Shown here: positions 1 through 10,521 of the stretch, one piece after another
Numbering within the stretch: the stretch's first letter is position 1
Layout: each line of letters starts with the position of its first letter
Assembly (NCBI RefSeq): GCF_029784165.1
Contig: NC_073696.1
Location: 180,847,825 to 180,911,824 of the forward strand
Direction: 5' to 3'
From: Wyeomyia smithii
Taxonomy: Eukaryota; Arthropoda; Insecta; Diptera; Culicidae
Length of the DNA stretch: 64,000 nucleotides
Position numbers and translations under genes: made by a program
The notes under the pieces: model-generated
What the model was told of the DNA's origin: nothing
The model's input: only the letters and a program-made list of their open reading frames with translations
Database searches by the model: none

Positions 1-660
1 GGACAAGTAGACCGAAACGACAACAAATTTTGTTAAAATAGTAAGGAAAACCCACCGAAACTCAATCAAAACTCGACAAAATATGCCACACGGTGATCAG
101 AACCCGAAAATACAGTAGGGTATCTGGGGCGCTATAAACAGAAGCCTATAGGCGCTCACTGGCAATGCTTGAAAAGAATCGTCCGTTACCTAAAGGGAAG
201 TGTCAAAACCGTACTGCAGTTTCAATGCAACGACGATCGATCGCTTATTGGCTTGGCCGATGCTGACTGGGCTGCCGACAACGAAGATCACAAATCGATT
301 CTGAGTACGTTGTTCTGAGTGCTGCAACTGCGGAATCCATATGGATAGCTGGGATCCTTGAAGAAATGAATGTCAAGGATCCAGAAACATCAGTTGTCAT
401 ATTCGAAGACAATAGAGGCTGCATTGGAACGGCCTACAATTTGGAAACAAAACGAAGCAAACGCATTGATGTCAAACACCACTTCATCCGTGACTATATC
501 GCAAAAGAACGAATTTAAGTGGAAGCAGTTGGAACTAGGGATCAGTAGCTGACATGTTTACGAAATCTTTGGACTATTATCGATTCCAACAAATATGGAT
601 GCATCTTAGATTACACGATTGAGAGGGGGTAATATCGAAGGAACCTAGAAGCTTTAAGCA
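1..660 (+). pseudogene. Ty1/copia retrotransposon, broken 3' end of pol (RNase H)
   Basis: From about 157 the frame reads like the RNase H end of copia polyprotein: CLKRIVRYLKGSV, then GLADADWAADNEDHKS. Near 300 a stretch of a few dozen codons expected between the HKS and EYVVLS motifs is missing. It resumes as EYVVLSAATAESIW, then DNRGCIGTAYN and RIDVKHHFIRDYI. An in-frame TAA lies at 516-518 and the conserved ADMFTKSL tail (from ~549) is in another frame. A purine tract GAGAGGGGG at 621-629 is where the polypurine tract before the 3' LTR should be, so LTR sequence may follow, but I see no second LTR. The element continues left of the window. Family call is firm; the copy is dead. Confidence 0.85.
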
Positions 661-919
661 ATCGCTGCTTTTTTGACGTTTCGAAGTTTTCCTCATTCAA
701 ACTGCTCTTCAATATAACCACACGTTAGTTTTGAACGCTCTGTATTCGTTATTATAACAACTATTAATTAGTCCATGACCTGTACAAAACGAAAAAACTG
801 ATGTTGTTCTGAAACGAAAACAAGTCAAGAAAAATCCCCAAACGACTGAAAATATTTTAATTGCTGTTTTGGCGAAGAACTGCCTAGTAGTTTTTTTACC
901 TGAACATAGTTACTTGTTA
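661..919. other. AT-rich sequence, possible copia LTR remnant
   Basis: No coding frame or repeat is evident. If the purine tract at 621-629 is the copia polypurine tract, this stretch is where the 3' LTR would lie. Confidence 0.3.
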
Positions 920-921
920 TA

Positions 922-1438
922 CAGGGTCCTGCAATTGAAACAAGCAGCTAAATTTATCTAAGCAAACACATTTTATTTTAAATTCATTCAATTTACTTGT
1001 GAAAATATAACTTTTTAAAAATTCACTGGGAAAGTTCAGCTTGTTCCTCTTGAGTTTAACCACTCTCTGCAGACAATCGGGGAACACATCGCATGAGGCC
1101 CGCAGGAGCTCTTGAACTATTTTATCCAAGGCCAAATGTGGCTACAGGACTTTCACATCTTCATGTTTTTATATCAGACTTCGGTCTCCAACATATTCAA
1201 GACGGTAAAGTCCAGGTCCGGTGAATTTGCCAAGCATTTCGAGCATGGAATTAACCCTGGGAAATTCAGGCGTTCAGGTGTTGGGTTTCCTTCGCAGGCG
1301 ATTACAAAATTAACACATTCTTCCCTTGACAGCTAAGACACAATGTAAATAAAGCGACGAGGGGTTTTTCAATGCTGTTTCGTATGCCACGTAATATTGC
1401 GTGTTTAATTAATGCAGTAGTTCAATTGCCGGACCCTG
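922..1438 (-). mobile_element. Internally deleted mariner-type element (517 bp)
   Basis: The left end CAGGGTCCTGCAATTGAA and the reverse complement of the right end CAGGGTCCGGCAATTGAA differ at one base. Both ends abut TA (920-921 and 1439-1440), the target duplication of Tc1/mariner elements. The element is far shorter than a complete ~1.3-kb mariner and keeps only the C-terminal part of a transposase on the minus strand, so it cannot move itself. Confidence 0.85.
933..1255 (-). pseudogene. Mariner transposase C-terminus, degenerate
   Basis: Read on the minus strand, the piece near 1210-1255 gives ANSPDLD, the motif around the third catalytic Asp of mariner transposases. About 1135 to 1020 gives DKIVQELLRASCDVFPDC followed by LQRVVKLKRNKL, the family's C-terminal helix region. 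In-frame stops separate the two parts. The N-terminal DNA-binding region and the first two catalytic acids are missing. Family recognition is from motif memory. Confidence 0.7.
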
Positions 1439-1440
1439 TA

Positions 1441-2020
1441 TCAAATGCTTAGTATTATCCGCTAAAAAGAGAGATTGTACAGGTTCAGTCTATAGTCTGA
1501 TTTTTTTGTTTCCTATACAATCACTTCTCAATTATGTGCCAGTCACAGCACCGAATCAGTTGCACGATAAAACTTCTATTTTCAAGAAATTCAACAATTT
1601 TCTTGTGGTGTTGCAGTTGTCATAACTCTTATTTAGGTGATAGAGGGACTTTAATTTGCTAAAAGCATAAAACAATGTAAACATTTAAAATTGTTGGTCG
1701 GTGACTTCAACGAAGTGACAACGATGAACACAAAATTATGAATCGGTCAATATTTTGAGTTTTTTTCGATGATTTTTCACAAAAATGAATCAAATCTAAA
1801 TAGAATAACTTATTTTTCATTTTTTTTAAATTTATGTCCTTAAGCAAAGGTGAAATACATACAGTATTTTTTCACAGTTGTTGCTTACAAACTTTACAAA
1901 GTTTTTCTAACTTGCTAAGCATTATTTCTAGTGCCTTTCACACAGTTTTTATTTTCCGATTTCAGTTGGAACGATCAACAAATTAGTAGAGGTCTCTCTT
2001 ATCTATACTCAATTACTCTG
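1441..2020. other. AT-rich non-coding stretch
   Basis: No coding frame, splice pattern or repeat that I can recognise. Confidence 0.5.
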
Positions 2021-2125
2021 ATGTCGAATTCGTTTTTGCGGCGGGACTACACCAACGGTCTTTCTGCAACGGTCAAATTGCATATAAAAATGCCAGTAGC
2101 CCGGCCGTAAAAATGAATTCGACAT
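2021..2125. repeat. Short foldback element (105 bp)
   Basis: The left arm ATGTCGAATTCGTTTTTGCG (2021-2040) and the right arm ending at 2125 are inverted repeats over about 21 bp with two transitions. Weaker complementarity continues inward. No target duplication is clear. A MITE solo end or hairpin repeat fits best. Confidence 0.65.
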
Positions 2126-3342
2126 AAATGAATCTGTTGTTTTCACTTTGGCTGTACAAGGGCTCCACCTATTAAAGTACTACTCTCGAGAAACCCTTAT
2201 GTGGAAAACCCGTTGAGGAATACGTAAACTTTGGCTGTTGGAGCAACCTCAGTCTCATCGAGTATATAACGAATTACAATTCTCTCCTGCAACTGCACTT
2301 ATTTTTTTGGCTCAGAATAGATTGCAGGTTTCACTGAATGTTTTTGATGGTTTGATGCTTACTTAATACAATTCCTTTCAGTTTACGAGTTCGATGTCCT
2401 CTGCATGCTTATACATATTAACAAATACATAATGTTACAAAAAAGAGAGAAGAACAATGTGTAAAAAGCAGGACATAGTTCTGTGGTTTACACGTTTACC
2501 CTCTGCTGTGGTAAAATGAGAAACTTGAGAAGGTAACCCCTCCGGGTGCAAATCAGATGGTTTCACACTCGCACGTATGGCTTGCAAAGGAAAATCCTCA
2601 TTGAAAAATAGAAACGATCCCAGCCGTTAGGATCGAAAGATGGTTATCAAAATATCTGGAAATATGTCTGAATACAACACCGATGCTGTTGTAGATAATA
2701 GAATTAGTTTAATGTTTCCAATGTGGCTAGCGTTATTTGCATCCTGCTACTTTTGACCAACCCATATGAGCTGCATATTGTCGTAGGTGCAATAGATACG
2801 AAAAAGATTAGAATCGATGGAAGTTTGGCTATTAATGTGAACACAGGAAAGCATCGCACGATACCGACAGGATGGTTTCATTTAACGATATTGACGAAAA
2901 AGGCAATGAATGTGATATTAGAGTCCGGACGTATTGTATCCTCATTTTCACACCACACGAAATGAATCGAAATAATTTGTTTCACGATTGGGCTACAATA
3001 GAAGAAAGTAATTAGGTTTTCGAGCCCGACATCGCAGACATGTGTCTGAACGGTGTATTTTTAGCGAATAAGGAGATGGGAGAATTGTAATTTGTCATCA
3101 TAATATGACAAATGAGTCTCTTGGTACCTAATTGTTCTACAGTACACATGCATTGTTATTTCCGATTTACCACGCACAAAATATTCCATTACAATAAATA
3201 GTGATTGGTTGTGATATGAGTTTGTCATAATGATGATATACATATACCTACTTCTTCCACACCTCATATAAGCCATGTTCAGCTTCTGATTCGGTCTCAA
3301 CAACGTAGGAGGCTTGAATTTTTTTTTAACTACACTCGAAAA
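2126..3342. other. Non-coding stretch with one uncertain small frame
   Basis: The only long plus frame (2723-2965, 80 codons) shows no recognisable domain, no clear start context and no splice support, so I do not call it. The 3061-3363 minus frame is likewise unsupported. The region just upstream of 3343 would be the promoter and 5' UTR of the next gene. Confidence 0.4.
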
Positions 3343-4054
3343 ATGACTGATCCGGACGAGCAACGGTTGGATTTTAACTTCCAGGAAGATGCAAGGGATG
3401 TCATTTCGCTAATGTTTTTGTTTCCAGATACTGGTAGGTGTGAAATATCTATAAGAAAATGTACAACATACTCAACTATGTTTAAAATAGTGCGCAAGAT
3501 GGTGAAAAATTGGTTGGCTACATTTTACACTATGGGTACGAATTTCATCGACAAACAAACGCGCAACCAGTATCTGTCCTACATGTTAATGCAACTGGAA
3601 GTCAAACGAGCCCTTTCAAAACCATTTGACGAACCTGCCCCTGACCATATTCATGAACCGTTGGCAAAAAAAGTGGTAATTAAAAAATAGTTGTTACAAA
3701 ATCCTATCATCATAAACCACACTTATTTGGCAGTAGATATATTGGAAAACCTATTTACAAGACAGGTGATCTACTACCTTAAGTTAGAACCTGGAAATGT
3801 TTCCTACCATCGCTGCTGAAACTTGTTGTTTGGCTGACCAATTAAAAATATTTAACTTCTTGCAGGGCCCTGATGAGTACATAAAATTTTTTGAAAAATG
3901 TGAAAAATATTATCTGAGAAAGAAACGCTTCGGGGAAGAAACTGATCATTTGAAGGAACATCGTATGAACCCGACCGAGTTCCTGCGTCGCTTGCCAGCC
4001 ATCACATCAGGAGTAGTCACATATGGTGCTTGTTTCAGCAAAGACAACCAGTAA
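3343..4054 (+). CDS. Small two-exon gene, DUF4485-like protein
   Basis: Exon 1 (3343-3675) starts at ATG in the context GAAAAATGA. It encodes about 111 residues with the pattern I associate with DUF4485: LDFNFQEDARDVI near residue 9, a central KNW, then TRNQYLSYMLMQLEVKRA and KPFDEPAPDHIHEPL. A donor G|GTAATT follows at 3676, before the in-frame TAG at 3688. Exon 2 (3866-4054) follows a good acceptor ACTTCTTGCAG, stays in phase 0 and encodes GPDEYIKFFEKCEKYYLRKK then RFGEETDHLKEHRMNP, a charged helical tail, ending at TAA. The spliced product would be about 173 aa. Alternatives are termination at 3690 (115 aa) or use of a middle exon ending at the donor CAG|GTGATC near 3765. DUF4485 proteins have no settled biochemical role. 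I see no partner gene nearby and no close AATAAA. Confidence 0.6.
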
Positions 4055-5936
4055 ACCATGGCGCCAACGGAAGTAATTGCCGTTCAATCGCGAAGGAGTT
4101 GGAGTTATTTTTTATTTGTAACATGTATCTCAACCAGAAAAAACATGGGTGGCTGCGGCCATATTCAGACATAATTTTGTTTGTTTTTCTTTACTTCGTT
4201 TGCATGTGAATGGTGTTTCTAAATTTGAATCACGATTTTAACGGGTTTCATCGCTCACCGCACAAACAGCGCGGTTACTCCAAGAGTACGCCTCGTCATT
4301 GCTGCTTGTTTGTTTCGTGCTACATATAATGATCGTCCAACATCGCCTGCAAGCGCTGTGTCTGGTGGTGTCGTCTCTGGGTTTCTTGCTTTCTTACTTA
4401 TTTCGTTTGATTTCGTATGCACAACAAAGTGCTGTCGTGTTGACGGTGTTGACGCGATCGCGAGCATCGAGGCAGCACGCAATTTCTCCTATTCATGCAT
4501 TAGCGAGCCGTAACGGGCGATCCTCCCTACCTTTGAAATACCCACACTATCTGTACCACCACCATCACCGAAAACGTCTTTTGGTTTATCTTGGTCTGAC
4601 AGTATGGCGCTAGGGGCTTGCATGACAGTGCGGTTATAATTTATTGCTGTTACTGATGGGAGGGAATAACAGATGGCCCAAGCTAGCCACGCCCACCATT
4701 TGTATGTTTTCAGTTTTCTGATCTATGATTGTTTGGTATAATCCATTTAACAAAATCAAAATACAAGAGTTATCGATAGATCTCTGAACTTTTATGAGTT
4801 AACCAGTAACTAGTGTTGATGAAATCTCGTTCAGGTAATGTAAGTACCAGGAAAGCATCTTTATTAAAAACCGATCGCGGGAATTTCTATGCGGAATTTC
4901 CTGAAATTCTGGTTTTTAATGGAGATGTGGATTAAACTATCAGATAAAGATTAAGATGTGGAGAAATGATAAAGACGTACAGAGTTTCTGTGAAATTGAA
5001 AATGAAGTGCAAATATCAAATTATCGGTACCAATATCAAGTCTTTATGAAAATTTTGTACATATTTTTCAACTAATACACAGTTTTTTGTGTGATTTTGG
5101 ATTCAATTTGAATTGAGGCTTTCCTAGAAGAATGACCTATGGATGTGACCATACACTTGGTTTAAAACATGGTAGTTCCAAAACCTTTATTAGTATTAAA
5201 AAACATTCCAAAAACTAATTGTAAAGATTCATATAGTTTTGTTAAAAAAATACACTTTTTAACGATGGTGAATTTTTATTCTGTAAATACTTAATTATAA
5301 CGTAAATTCTGGCGAAAAATCCAAGGGTATTTTGATTATGTAATACGATTCTAGTGATCAAACTCAGCGATCAATTTTTTAAAACCTTTCGATTTGGAGA
5401 TATTTTGAAATTAGGTTTGACAAAGTAGAATTATTTATAAAAATATGTTTTTTGCTTGAGTTGTCTGTTCATTACTTTCCAGCAATACATATCAATATTT
5501 CACAATTCACTATTCGACTGAAAAATTATTAAGCGATTGTAAAACTTATCTACAAATAAATTATAGTTTTTCGCATTCTCTGGTCGCTTGATTCATCTCG
5601 AAAAAAATACTAAAAACTTTTTTCAAAGCCATTGATAAGGAGACTCCTTTGAGGGCAATTTCACAGATATTTTCGTTTAGAGCCCTATCACATTCGCACG
5701 AAAAGTATCGGAAATTTTCATTCCCTTTATCGTTCGAACGTTCAAACGTTCGTTATTTAGCTCAATCAAAATATGGAACAGCATTCATAAATTCGTAGAA
5801 TCGATCTTTTTACTCAAAAGTCGGATACAGCCATGAACAAGAACGAGAGTGATTGGTACCACTTTCGATCACTTGCAGACAATTTTAGAAATTTTTGAAC
5901 TATCGAAAATGTGCCAAAAAATGAGCATAAGCGTAT
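4055..5936. other. Non-coding stretch
   Basis: 4255-4613 has three mutually overlapping open frames on both strands, as expected for a locally GC-rich patch, and none shows a domain. 4700-5840 is AT-rich. A palindromic patch CGAACGTTCAAACGTTCG occurs near 5737. Nothing else is supported. Confidence 0.5.
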
Positions 5937-7036
5937 GGGTCATTCCATACGAAGTGACCACGAAAAAGCACAAACTTGGACACGATCATCACAAATTTTG
6001 CTCAAAGTTGGGAGAATTATTCATCTACTGTCATTTTGGGAAAATCCCAATTTTGGTGTCGATAGGAAAAACCCCCGCTCTCCAGGACCCCCCTCTTTAT
6101 TGCAAAGTCGCGCATTTTTTGTCCAAAATCTCTTTTTTCTTTTTCTTATAATTCATAGACGTAAGATGTCCGAAAAATACTGATAGATGATTTTTGAAGA
6201 AAATAAACCAAGGAATCCAGAAAAAATATAAGTTTTGACCGGAAGTGTTGCCAGATAAATTATTTTTGTATTTGAAAACCAAATTTACATTTTTCGGCAA
6301 ATGCAGCCATTTTTATTTTAAATTTGATAATTTCATCGTGTTCCTTGGAAAATTTCACATAAGAAACAACTATCATCCTGAGGTAATATGAGCCAATATC
6401 GAGATATAACATTTTTACGAAAAAAGTTGTAAACTTCGTTATTAATTTTGTTTACAATTTATAGACGTAAGACACCCGGAAAATAGTGATAGGGGAATTT
6501 TTAAGCAAATAAACCAAGAAATCCAGAAAAAATATTATTTTTGACCGGAAGTGTTGCCAGATAGATTATTTTAGTATTTTAAAACTAAATTTGCAGTTTT
6601 CGGCCAATGTAGCTAATTTTATTTCAAATTTGATGGTTTCATCGTATTTCTTGGAAAATTTTACGTAAGAAACACTTATCACCCCGTGGTAATATCAGCC
6701 AATCTCGAGATATAGAATTTTTACGAAAATAGTTCTGAGTTTCGTAATAAATTTTTCGTAAAAATGTTATATCTCAATATTGGCTCATATTACCACGGAG
6801 TGGTAAGTGCTTCTTATAGAGATTTCTGAGAAACACGATGAAACCATCAAATTTTAAATAAAATTAGCTGCATTGGCCGAAAAATGCAAATTTCATTTTA
6901 AAATACAAAAATAGTCTATCTGGCAACACTTCCGGGATTTTTCCAAAGAGACAGTAGATGAATAATTCCCCCAACTTTGAACAAAATCTGTGATGGTCGT
7001 GTCCAAGTGGCATGTACACTTCGTATGGAATGACCC
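5937..7036. repeat. Composite repeat: long inverted ends around tandem and inverted ~307-bp units
   Basis: The outer arms are 5937-6052 and, inverted, 6936-7036. Both contain GGGTCATTCCATACGAAGTG (inverted in the right arm), then GACACGA, then GTTGGGRGAATTATTCATCT. Inside, unit A1 (6151-6457) and A2 (6458-~6755) are direct copies sharing TTTTGACCGGAAGTGTTGCC. A third partial copy lies inverted at about 6756-6935. No coding frame survives. It looks like a non-autonomous foldback element or satellite-bearing MITE; I cannot assign a superfamily and see no clear target duplication. Confidence 0.75.
6151..6755 (+). repeat. Two direct ~307-bp repeat units
   Basis: Each unit starts ATTYATAGACGTAAG and runs through CCGGAAGTGTTGCCAGAT to CCAATMTCGAGATATA. 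The copies are diverged by point changes and small indels, so the duplication is not recent. They sit inside the composite element at 5937-7036. Confidence 0.75.
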
Positions 7037-7059
7037 GTGTTGATTTACGCAGATGCTTT

Positions 7060-7430
7060 AGTGCTGGGACCTTTGACCGGATATGCTCGTGCTCCGGGTA
7101 TCCGAAGCTCGGATCGCGGATAGATAAACGAATACTATCTCTGTATATCCGGATACGGACAACCAAAAGGATGAATATTAGAATATCGTACTATTCGGAT
7201 ATTAGAAACTTTTATTTTGTCTTTTGAAGGCCGTTGAAATAATACGTTACGCGCAGAATAACGTTATTTCACAAGTCACAAGTTGTTATATACTTTCGGA
7301 ACATACAGAATCCGGATATCCAGATACTCAGCTATCTGAAAATGCGGATATCCTGTTGGAAAACCTACGGAAATCCGGTTGATTCAGATTTTGAGTATAT
7401 TTTTGATATCCGAGGCCGGATCGGGGTATT
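7060..7430. repeat. Cluster of ATCCGGATAT-like motifs
   Basis: Variants of ATCCGGATAT on both strands occur about ten times between 7076 and 7425 (for example TATCCGGATAC near 7147 and ATCCGGATATCC near 7311). Dense short palindromic motifs of this sort are common in the subterminal parts of hAT elements. I could not define terminal repeats or a target duplication. Confidence 0.45.
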
Positions 7431-8930
7431 GAGCGAGTACACTGCGCGAGGTCACCATGCAAAATTGCGTTACGTACACGCAAAATTTGAATGGGGCTAA
7501 GCCATATCAATAATGTGCGGATTTTGCATGAGTGATGATTAAAATTGGAACCTGTACAACGAATATGTGTAGGACATGACACCTTCGACGCTCTAGCGTA
7601 TTTTAAATGTATTACGCTCCTCCAAACCACTACACTTATAAAGTACCAACTAGTGATCAGCAGGCTGCTATCGTGCAGTGCAGCCAGAACTCAATACTGA
7701 TAACTAGGGTACTGAATTACTAAATAAATGAATGAAAATATTAACTGATCGATGTACTTTCATGAATCCGTTTATTTGAAAACATCATTGAATCATTACA
7801 TTAATAACTATGACCCTGGTATTCGGTTCGGTTCTACGTTACTGGCACCAGCGTCAGTTTTTCAAAGTTTATTTCAACTATATTGTGATTCCAAAGTAAG
7901 TTCTTGTACCCCATCAGCTTGTTTATTTCCAACCAGAAAAATTATATGTTTTAGTGTAATCCAATAAAACAAATAAAAAGGTAATAAGTGATTTCAAAAC
8001 ATTTGAGTTAAATGTTAGAAGAAACAGGTAACAAAACCGGTGCCTTCTAATTCAGTTTGGCAGACTTATTTGAGTTTAGAATAAAGAACGTGTCATTCTT
8101 TAATCGAATTTGCTATTTGTATGTAGAAAGCTGAGAATTTTCGAAACTCGTGCAAAAACAGCTCATAAACTCCAAAGCTCGCAATACATTTCAAAATCCG
8201 TATAGAAAAATCATGGAATCTTGAAAAACGCATTAAAACACTGTGTAAAAATCACGTAAAAGGCGATTTCAGCCAATTGCTAAATGATCTTTTGTAAAGT
8301 TCTTTGAATCATTGAATCAATCTTTGATAACCAGGGTACCTAACATCGTCTACAATGGTTTTCTTCAGCAGGTTTTTGCATAAGACGCAAAACTTTGCTG
8401 AATCACGAGTTATGTTTGCCCATTATTCCATGTGTAATTCATAAAATAGACCTACATATACCCACAATCTACAAGCTTCTCATAAATTTGAATTGCGAAT
8501 TGCACTTCGTTTTCCTGTAAACAGACTGTCAATGTAAGCAATGTAAATCAATATTAAGTAACTTCAAGCCAGATTTTTTGTCTTCAAAGGAATTTTCATT
8601 CCCCAAATAGTTTCTTCTTGAGTGTTAAAACACGAAAAGTATAAGTTTTTACGTAAAATGTACAAAAAATTCAACCGGGAAACCGGGGAAAAAACCGGGC
8701 AACTGAATTTTGAAATTGAGTGGCCATTCTGTAACTTTTCGAAAAGTAGTCGTTAGTATGCTGTAACTCTTTAGCCGTGATTTACATTTTCTGAAAAATA
8801 TGTTTATAACGGTTTTATTACGTTTTGCCGTTCTTCTAGAAAAATATAGCAATCACTGTCAAAACCAAAAGATGATTCGAATGGCCGCATGTCAAATACT
8901 AATTGACTCTGTGCGAAGAACTAAACATTT
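7431..8930. other. Non-coding stretch with repeat fragments
   Basis: Around 7500-7630 the plus strand reads LEPVQRICVGHDTFDALAYF, a weak resemblance to the C-terminal end of jockey-type LINE reverse transcriptase, too short to call. At 8352-8402 lies half of a foldback repeat whose full copy is at 53606-53694 (shared core CAGGTTTTTGCATAAGAC). Nothing else is supported. Confidence 0.4.
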
Positions 8931-9119
8931 TCTGTATGTATGTGCGTGCGTGTGTATGTATGTGCGTATGTGCAACGTATTAATCTCACTCACTTTTCTA
9001 ACAACCTTAGTGTAAAATAAAAGGTCTAGTTGCCCATAGATTGCTATTGAATTTCATTTTAATCGGAATCGGGTAATGTATCAAAATGTAAAAATCACGA
9101 AACTTTATTGACCTTATTA

Positions 9120-9241
9120 CAGACGACGAGACGAGCGGTGAGTCACTCGTTTGACCAATTTTGGTATTGCAAATGGCAAGACGACAGGATTTTGGACGAG
9201 CAGCTCGTATGTCACTCAGCTGTCACTCGCCTCGTCCTCTG
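9120..9241. mobile_element. MITE with TA target duplication (122 bp)
   Basis: The left end CAGACGACGAGACGAG and the inverted right end CAGAGGACGAGGCGAG match with two differences. TA flanks both ends (9118-9119 and 9242-9243). There is no coding capacity. Its right TA is also the left TA of the mariner element at 9244. Confidence 0.75.
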
Positions 9242-9405
9242 TACACGGTGACAAAAAAGTCCGGTCACACTTTTTTGGAGTCGCCTGTAGCCTACACGTT
9301 GCATCTCTCTGGTGCCATCTATATGTCAAATGAAAGGGTTAACTTTGCTGCCCAAAGTGGCAGAGTTTCGTTTCTGTGCAGTTTGTTTACATTGAGTTGT
9401 GAGCC

Positions 9406-9519
9406 ATGGCAGAGTTAAGAGCAGCTGTTATCGCTGAATATGTGAAAGGGTACAAACCCGGACACATATTCAAACACCTAAAACCGCTCGGAATCAACCG
9501 GAAATTCATGTACCGGACC
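9406..9519 (+). pseudogene. Mariner transposase, N-terminal helix-turn-helix part
   Basis: It starts at the ATG in GAGCCATGG and encodes MAELRAAVIAEYVKGYKPGH, then IFKHLKPLGINRKFMYRT, the DNA-binding helices that recognise the terminal repeats in this family. The frame is lost after YRT, where GGGCGTAGCCAGAGC and a G-run begin. The rest of the protein resumes 1 kb downstream. Confidence 0.75.
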
Positions 9520-9587
9520 ATGGGCGTAGCCAGAGCTTCAAATATGGGGGGGCAAGCTCTTCAAAATTTTAGAAGTAAAAAAATGGT

Positions 9588-9708
9588 ACACTAAGGTCGC
9601 TTTTTACGCGGCTTTTTTCACGTGGATTCCGGAATTTACCCGTTTTTTTACGCGGATTTCGGAATTTACGCGTTTTTTACGCGGCACGTATCCCCCGCGT
9701 GAAAAGCG
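9588..9708. mobile_element. Foldback MITE (~121 bp)
   Basis: The left end ACACTAAGGTCGCTTTTTAC and the inverted right end ACACTAAAGTCGCTTTTCAC pair over about 24 bp. The middle holds two to three copies of a ~25-bp unit with TTTACGCGGATTYCGGAATT. TA precedes the left end, but TG follows the right end, so a clean duplication is not visible. Confidence 0.7.
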
Positions 9709-9835
9709 ACTTTAGTGTGTTTTGAATAATAGAATTAAACACTAGTCTTTAGTGATTGTTACATCAAGGCAACCAGTGAAAAGTTGTCCTTGACACCAGA
9801 GTGGAAAATTTGATTATTCTTTGTCCAACCTCCAG

Positions 9836-9910
9836 TATAAAAAGATGTTCTTTGCTAAAAACTCTTGAGTTCATTTAAACCTTTGGACATATTATTTTGG
9901 CGACGAGGAT
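9836..9910 (+). promoter_or_regulatory. Gypsy LTR promoter remnant and primer-binding-like site
   Basis: TATAAAAAG at 9836-9844 lies about 60 bp before TGGCGACGAGGAT (9898-9910). The latter sits where a tRNA primer-binding site follows the 5' LTR in Ty3/gypsy elements, and the gag ATG follows at 9928. No second LTR is seen. Confidence 0.45.
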
Positions 9911-9927
9911 CTCAAGAATCCACGAAC

Positions 9928-10315
9928 ATGGCAGAAGATAGAGTTGATCAGCAGCCGCAACCGGGAATTAAAGATATGATTCACAAGATGGCCCAAACTT
10001 TACAGCAGATGGCGGTCCAGCAGCAGCAGCGTCAGTATCAAACCCCGGAGCAGATTTGGAGTCCCTCTCTTCGAACATTTTCGAGTTTGTCTTCGACGAA
10101 GAAAACGGAGTTACGTTCGGACGTTGTTGTTTAACCGCTACCAGGACCTCTTCGAGAACGTTGCAGGCCAGCTGAATGATGCGGCGAAGGTACGTTCACT
10201 TTTCCGGAAGCTGGACACCCATTCGCCCAGCCGCTATCTCAACTACATCCTGTCAAAGCTTCCGAAGAACGGGAAGATTGAAGACACAGTCACATATCCT
10301 TGGTGGATCAACTGA
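9928..10315 (+). pseudogene. Ty3/gypsy gag fragment, frameshifted
   Basis: The start reads MAEDRVDQQPQPGIKDM followed by a Q-rich stretch. A frameshift near 10070 leads to NIFEFVFDEENGVTFGR in another frame, and a second near 10123 leads to FNRYQDLFENVAGQL and VRSLFRKLDTHSPSRYLNYI. These blocks fit the N-terminal Gag region of gypsy-type retrotransposons in insects. Only about the first 130 codons remain and protease and pol are absent. It lies inside the insert in the mariner transposase. Confidence 0.7.
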
Positions 10316-10471
10316 AAAACCTGCGCAATTCCACGCAACATAGCGCAAGCATTTCAATCAATTATTTTTGATCTGGCTGTTGTTTTACACAGATGTTTCT
10401 ATGGGCTAAAGATGTCGTTTTGTCCTATTAGAGTTATTGAAAACGAAATTCTGCACCAATGTCAACATTAA

Positions 10472-10521
10472 GGGGGGGGGGGGCAACGCCCCCCCCCCCT
10501 GCCACCCCCCTGCCCCCCCCC
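10472..10521. repeat. G-run and C-run block
   Basis: Twelve G (10472-10483), then CAACG, then C-rich runs to 10521 broken by TGCCA and TG. The runs can pair with each other or form G-quadruplexes, and this is a likely place for assembly or length error. Confidence 0.8.

Larger units (their letters stand above)
9522..10521. mobile_element. Foreign insert inside the mariner transposase
   Basis: Sequence from ATGGGCGTAGCCAGAGC (~9518) to the end of a G/C homopolymer block (10521) interrupts the transposase. The left edge resembles the CAGGGGCGTAGCCAG terminus common among hAT elements, and the right edge is a C-rich tract, so this may be an old hAT-like element that later received a MITE and a gypsy piece. 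The hAT call is weak because the right terminus is not clear. Confidence 0.4.

Noticed and set aside
2723..2965. 80-codon plus frame with a hydrophobic start
   Set aside because: It could pass for a secreted protein, but codon use is AT-driven, there is no conserved motif and no promoter or poly-A signal.
4255..4613. Three overlapping open frames of 67-104 codons on both strands
   Set aside because: All phases are open because stops are rare in this GC-rich patch. No domain, start context or splice pattern supports any one.
7500..7630. Jockey-like LINE fragment
   Set aside because: Only one short block (LEPVQRICV) resembles the family, too little to separate from chance.
10459..10521. Pro/Gly-rich N-terminus on the transposase frame
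   Set aside because: It is translation of the G/C homopolymer block at the insertion edge, not part of the transposase.
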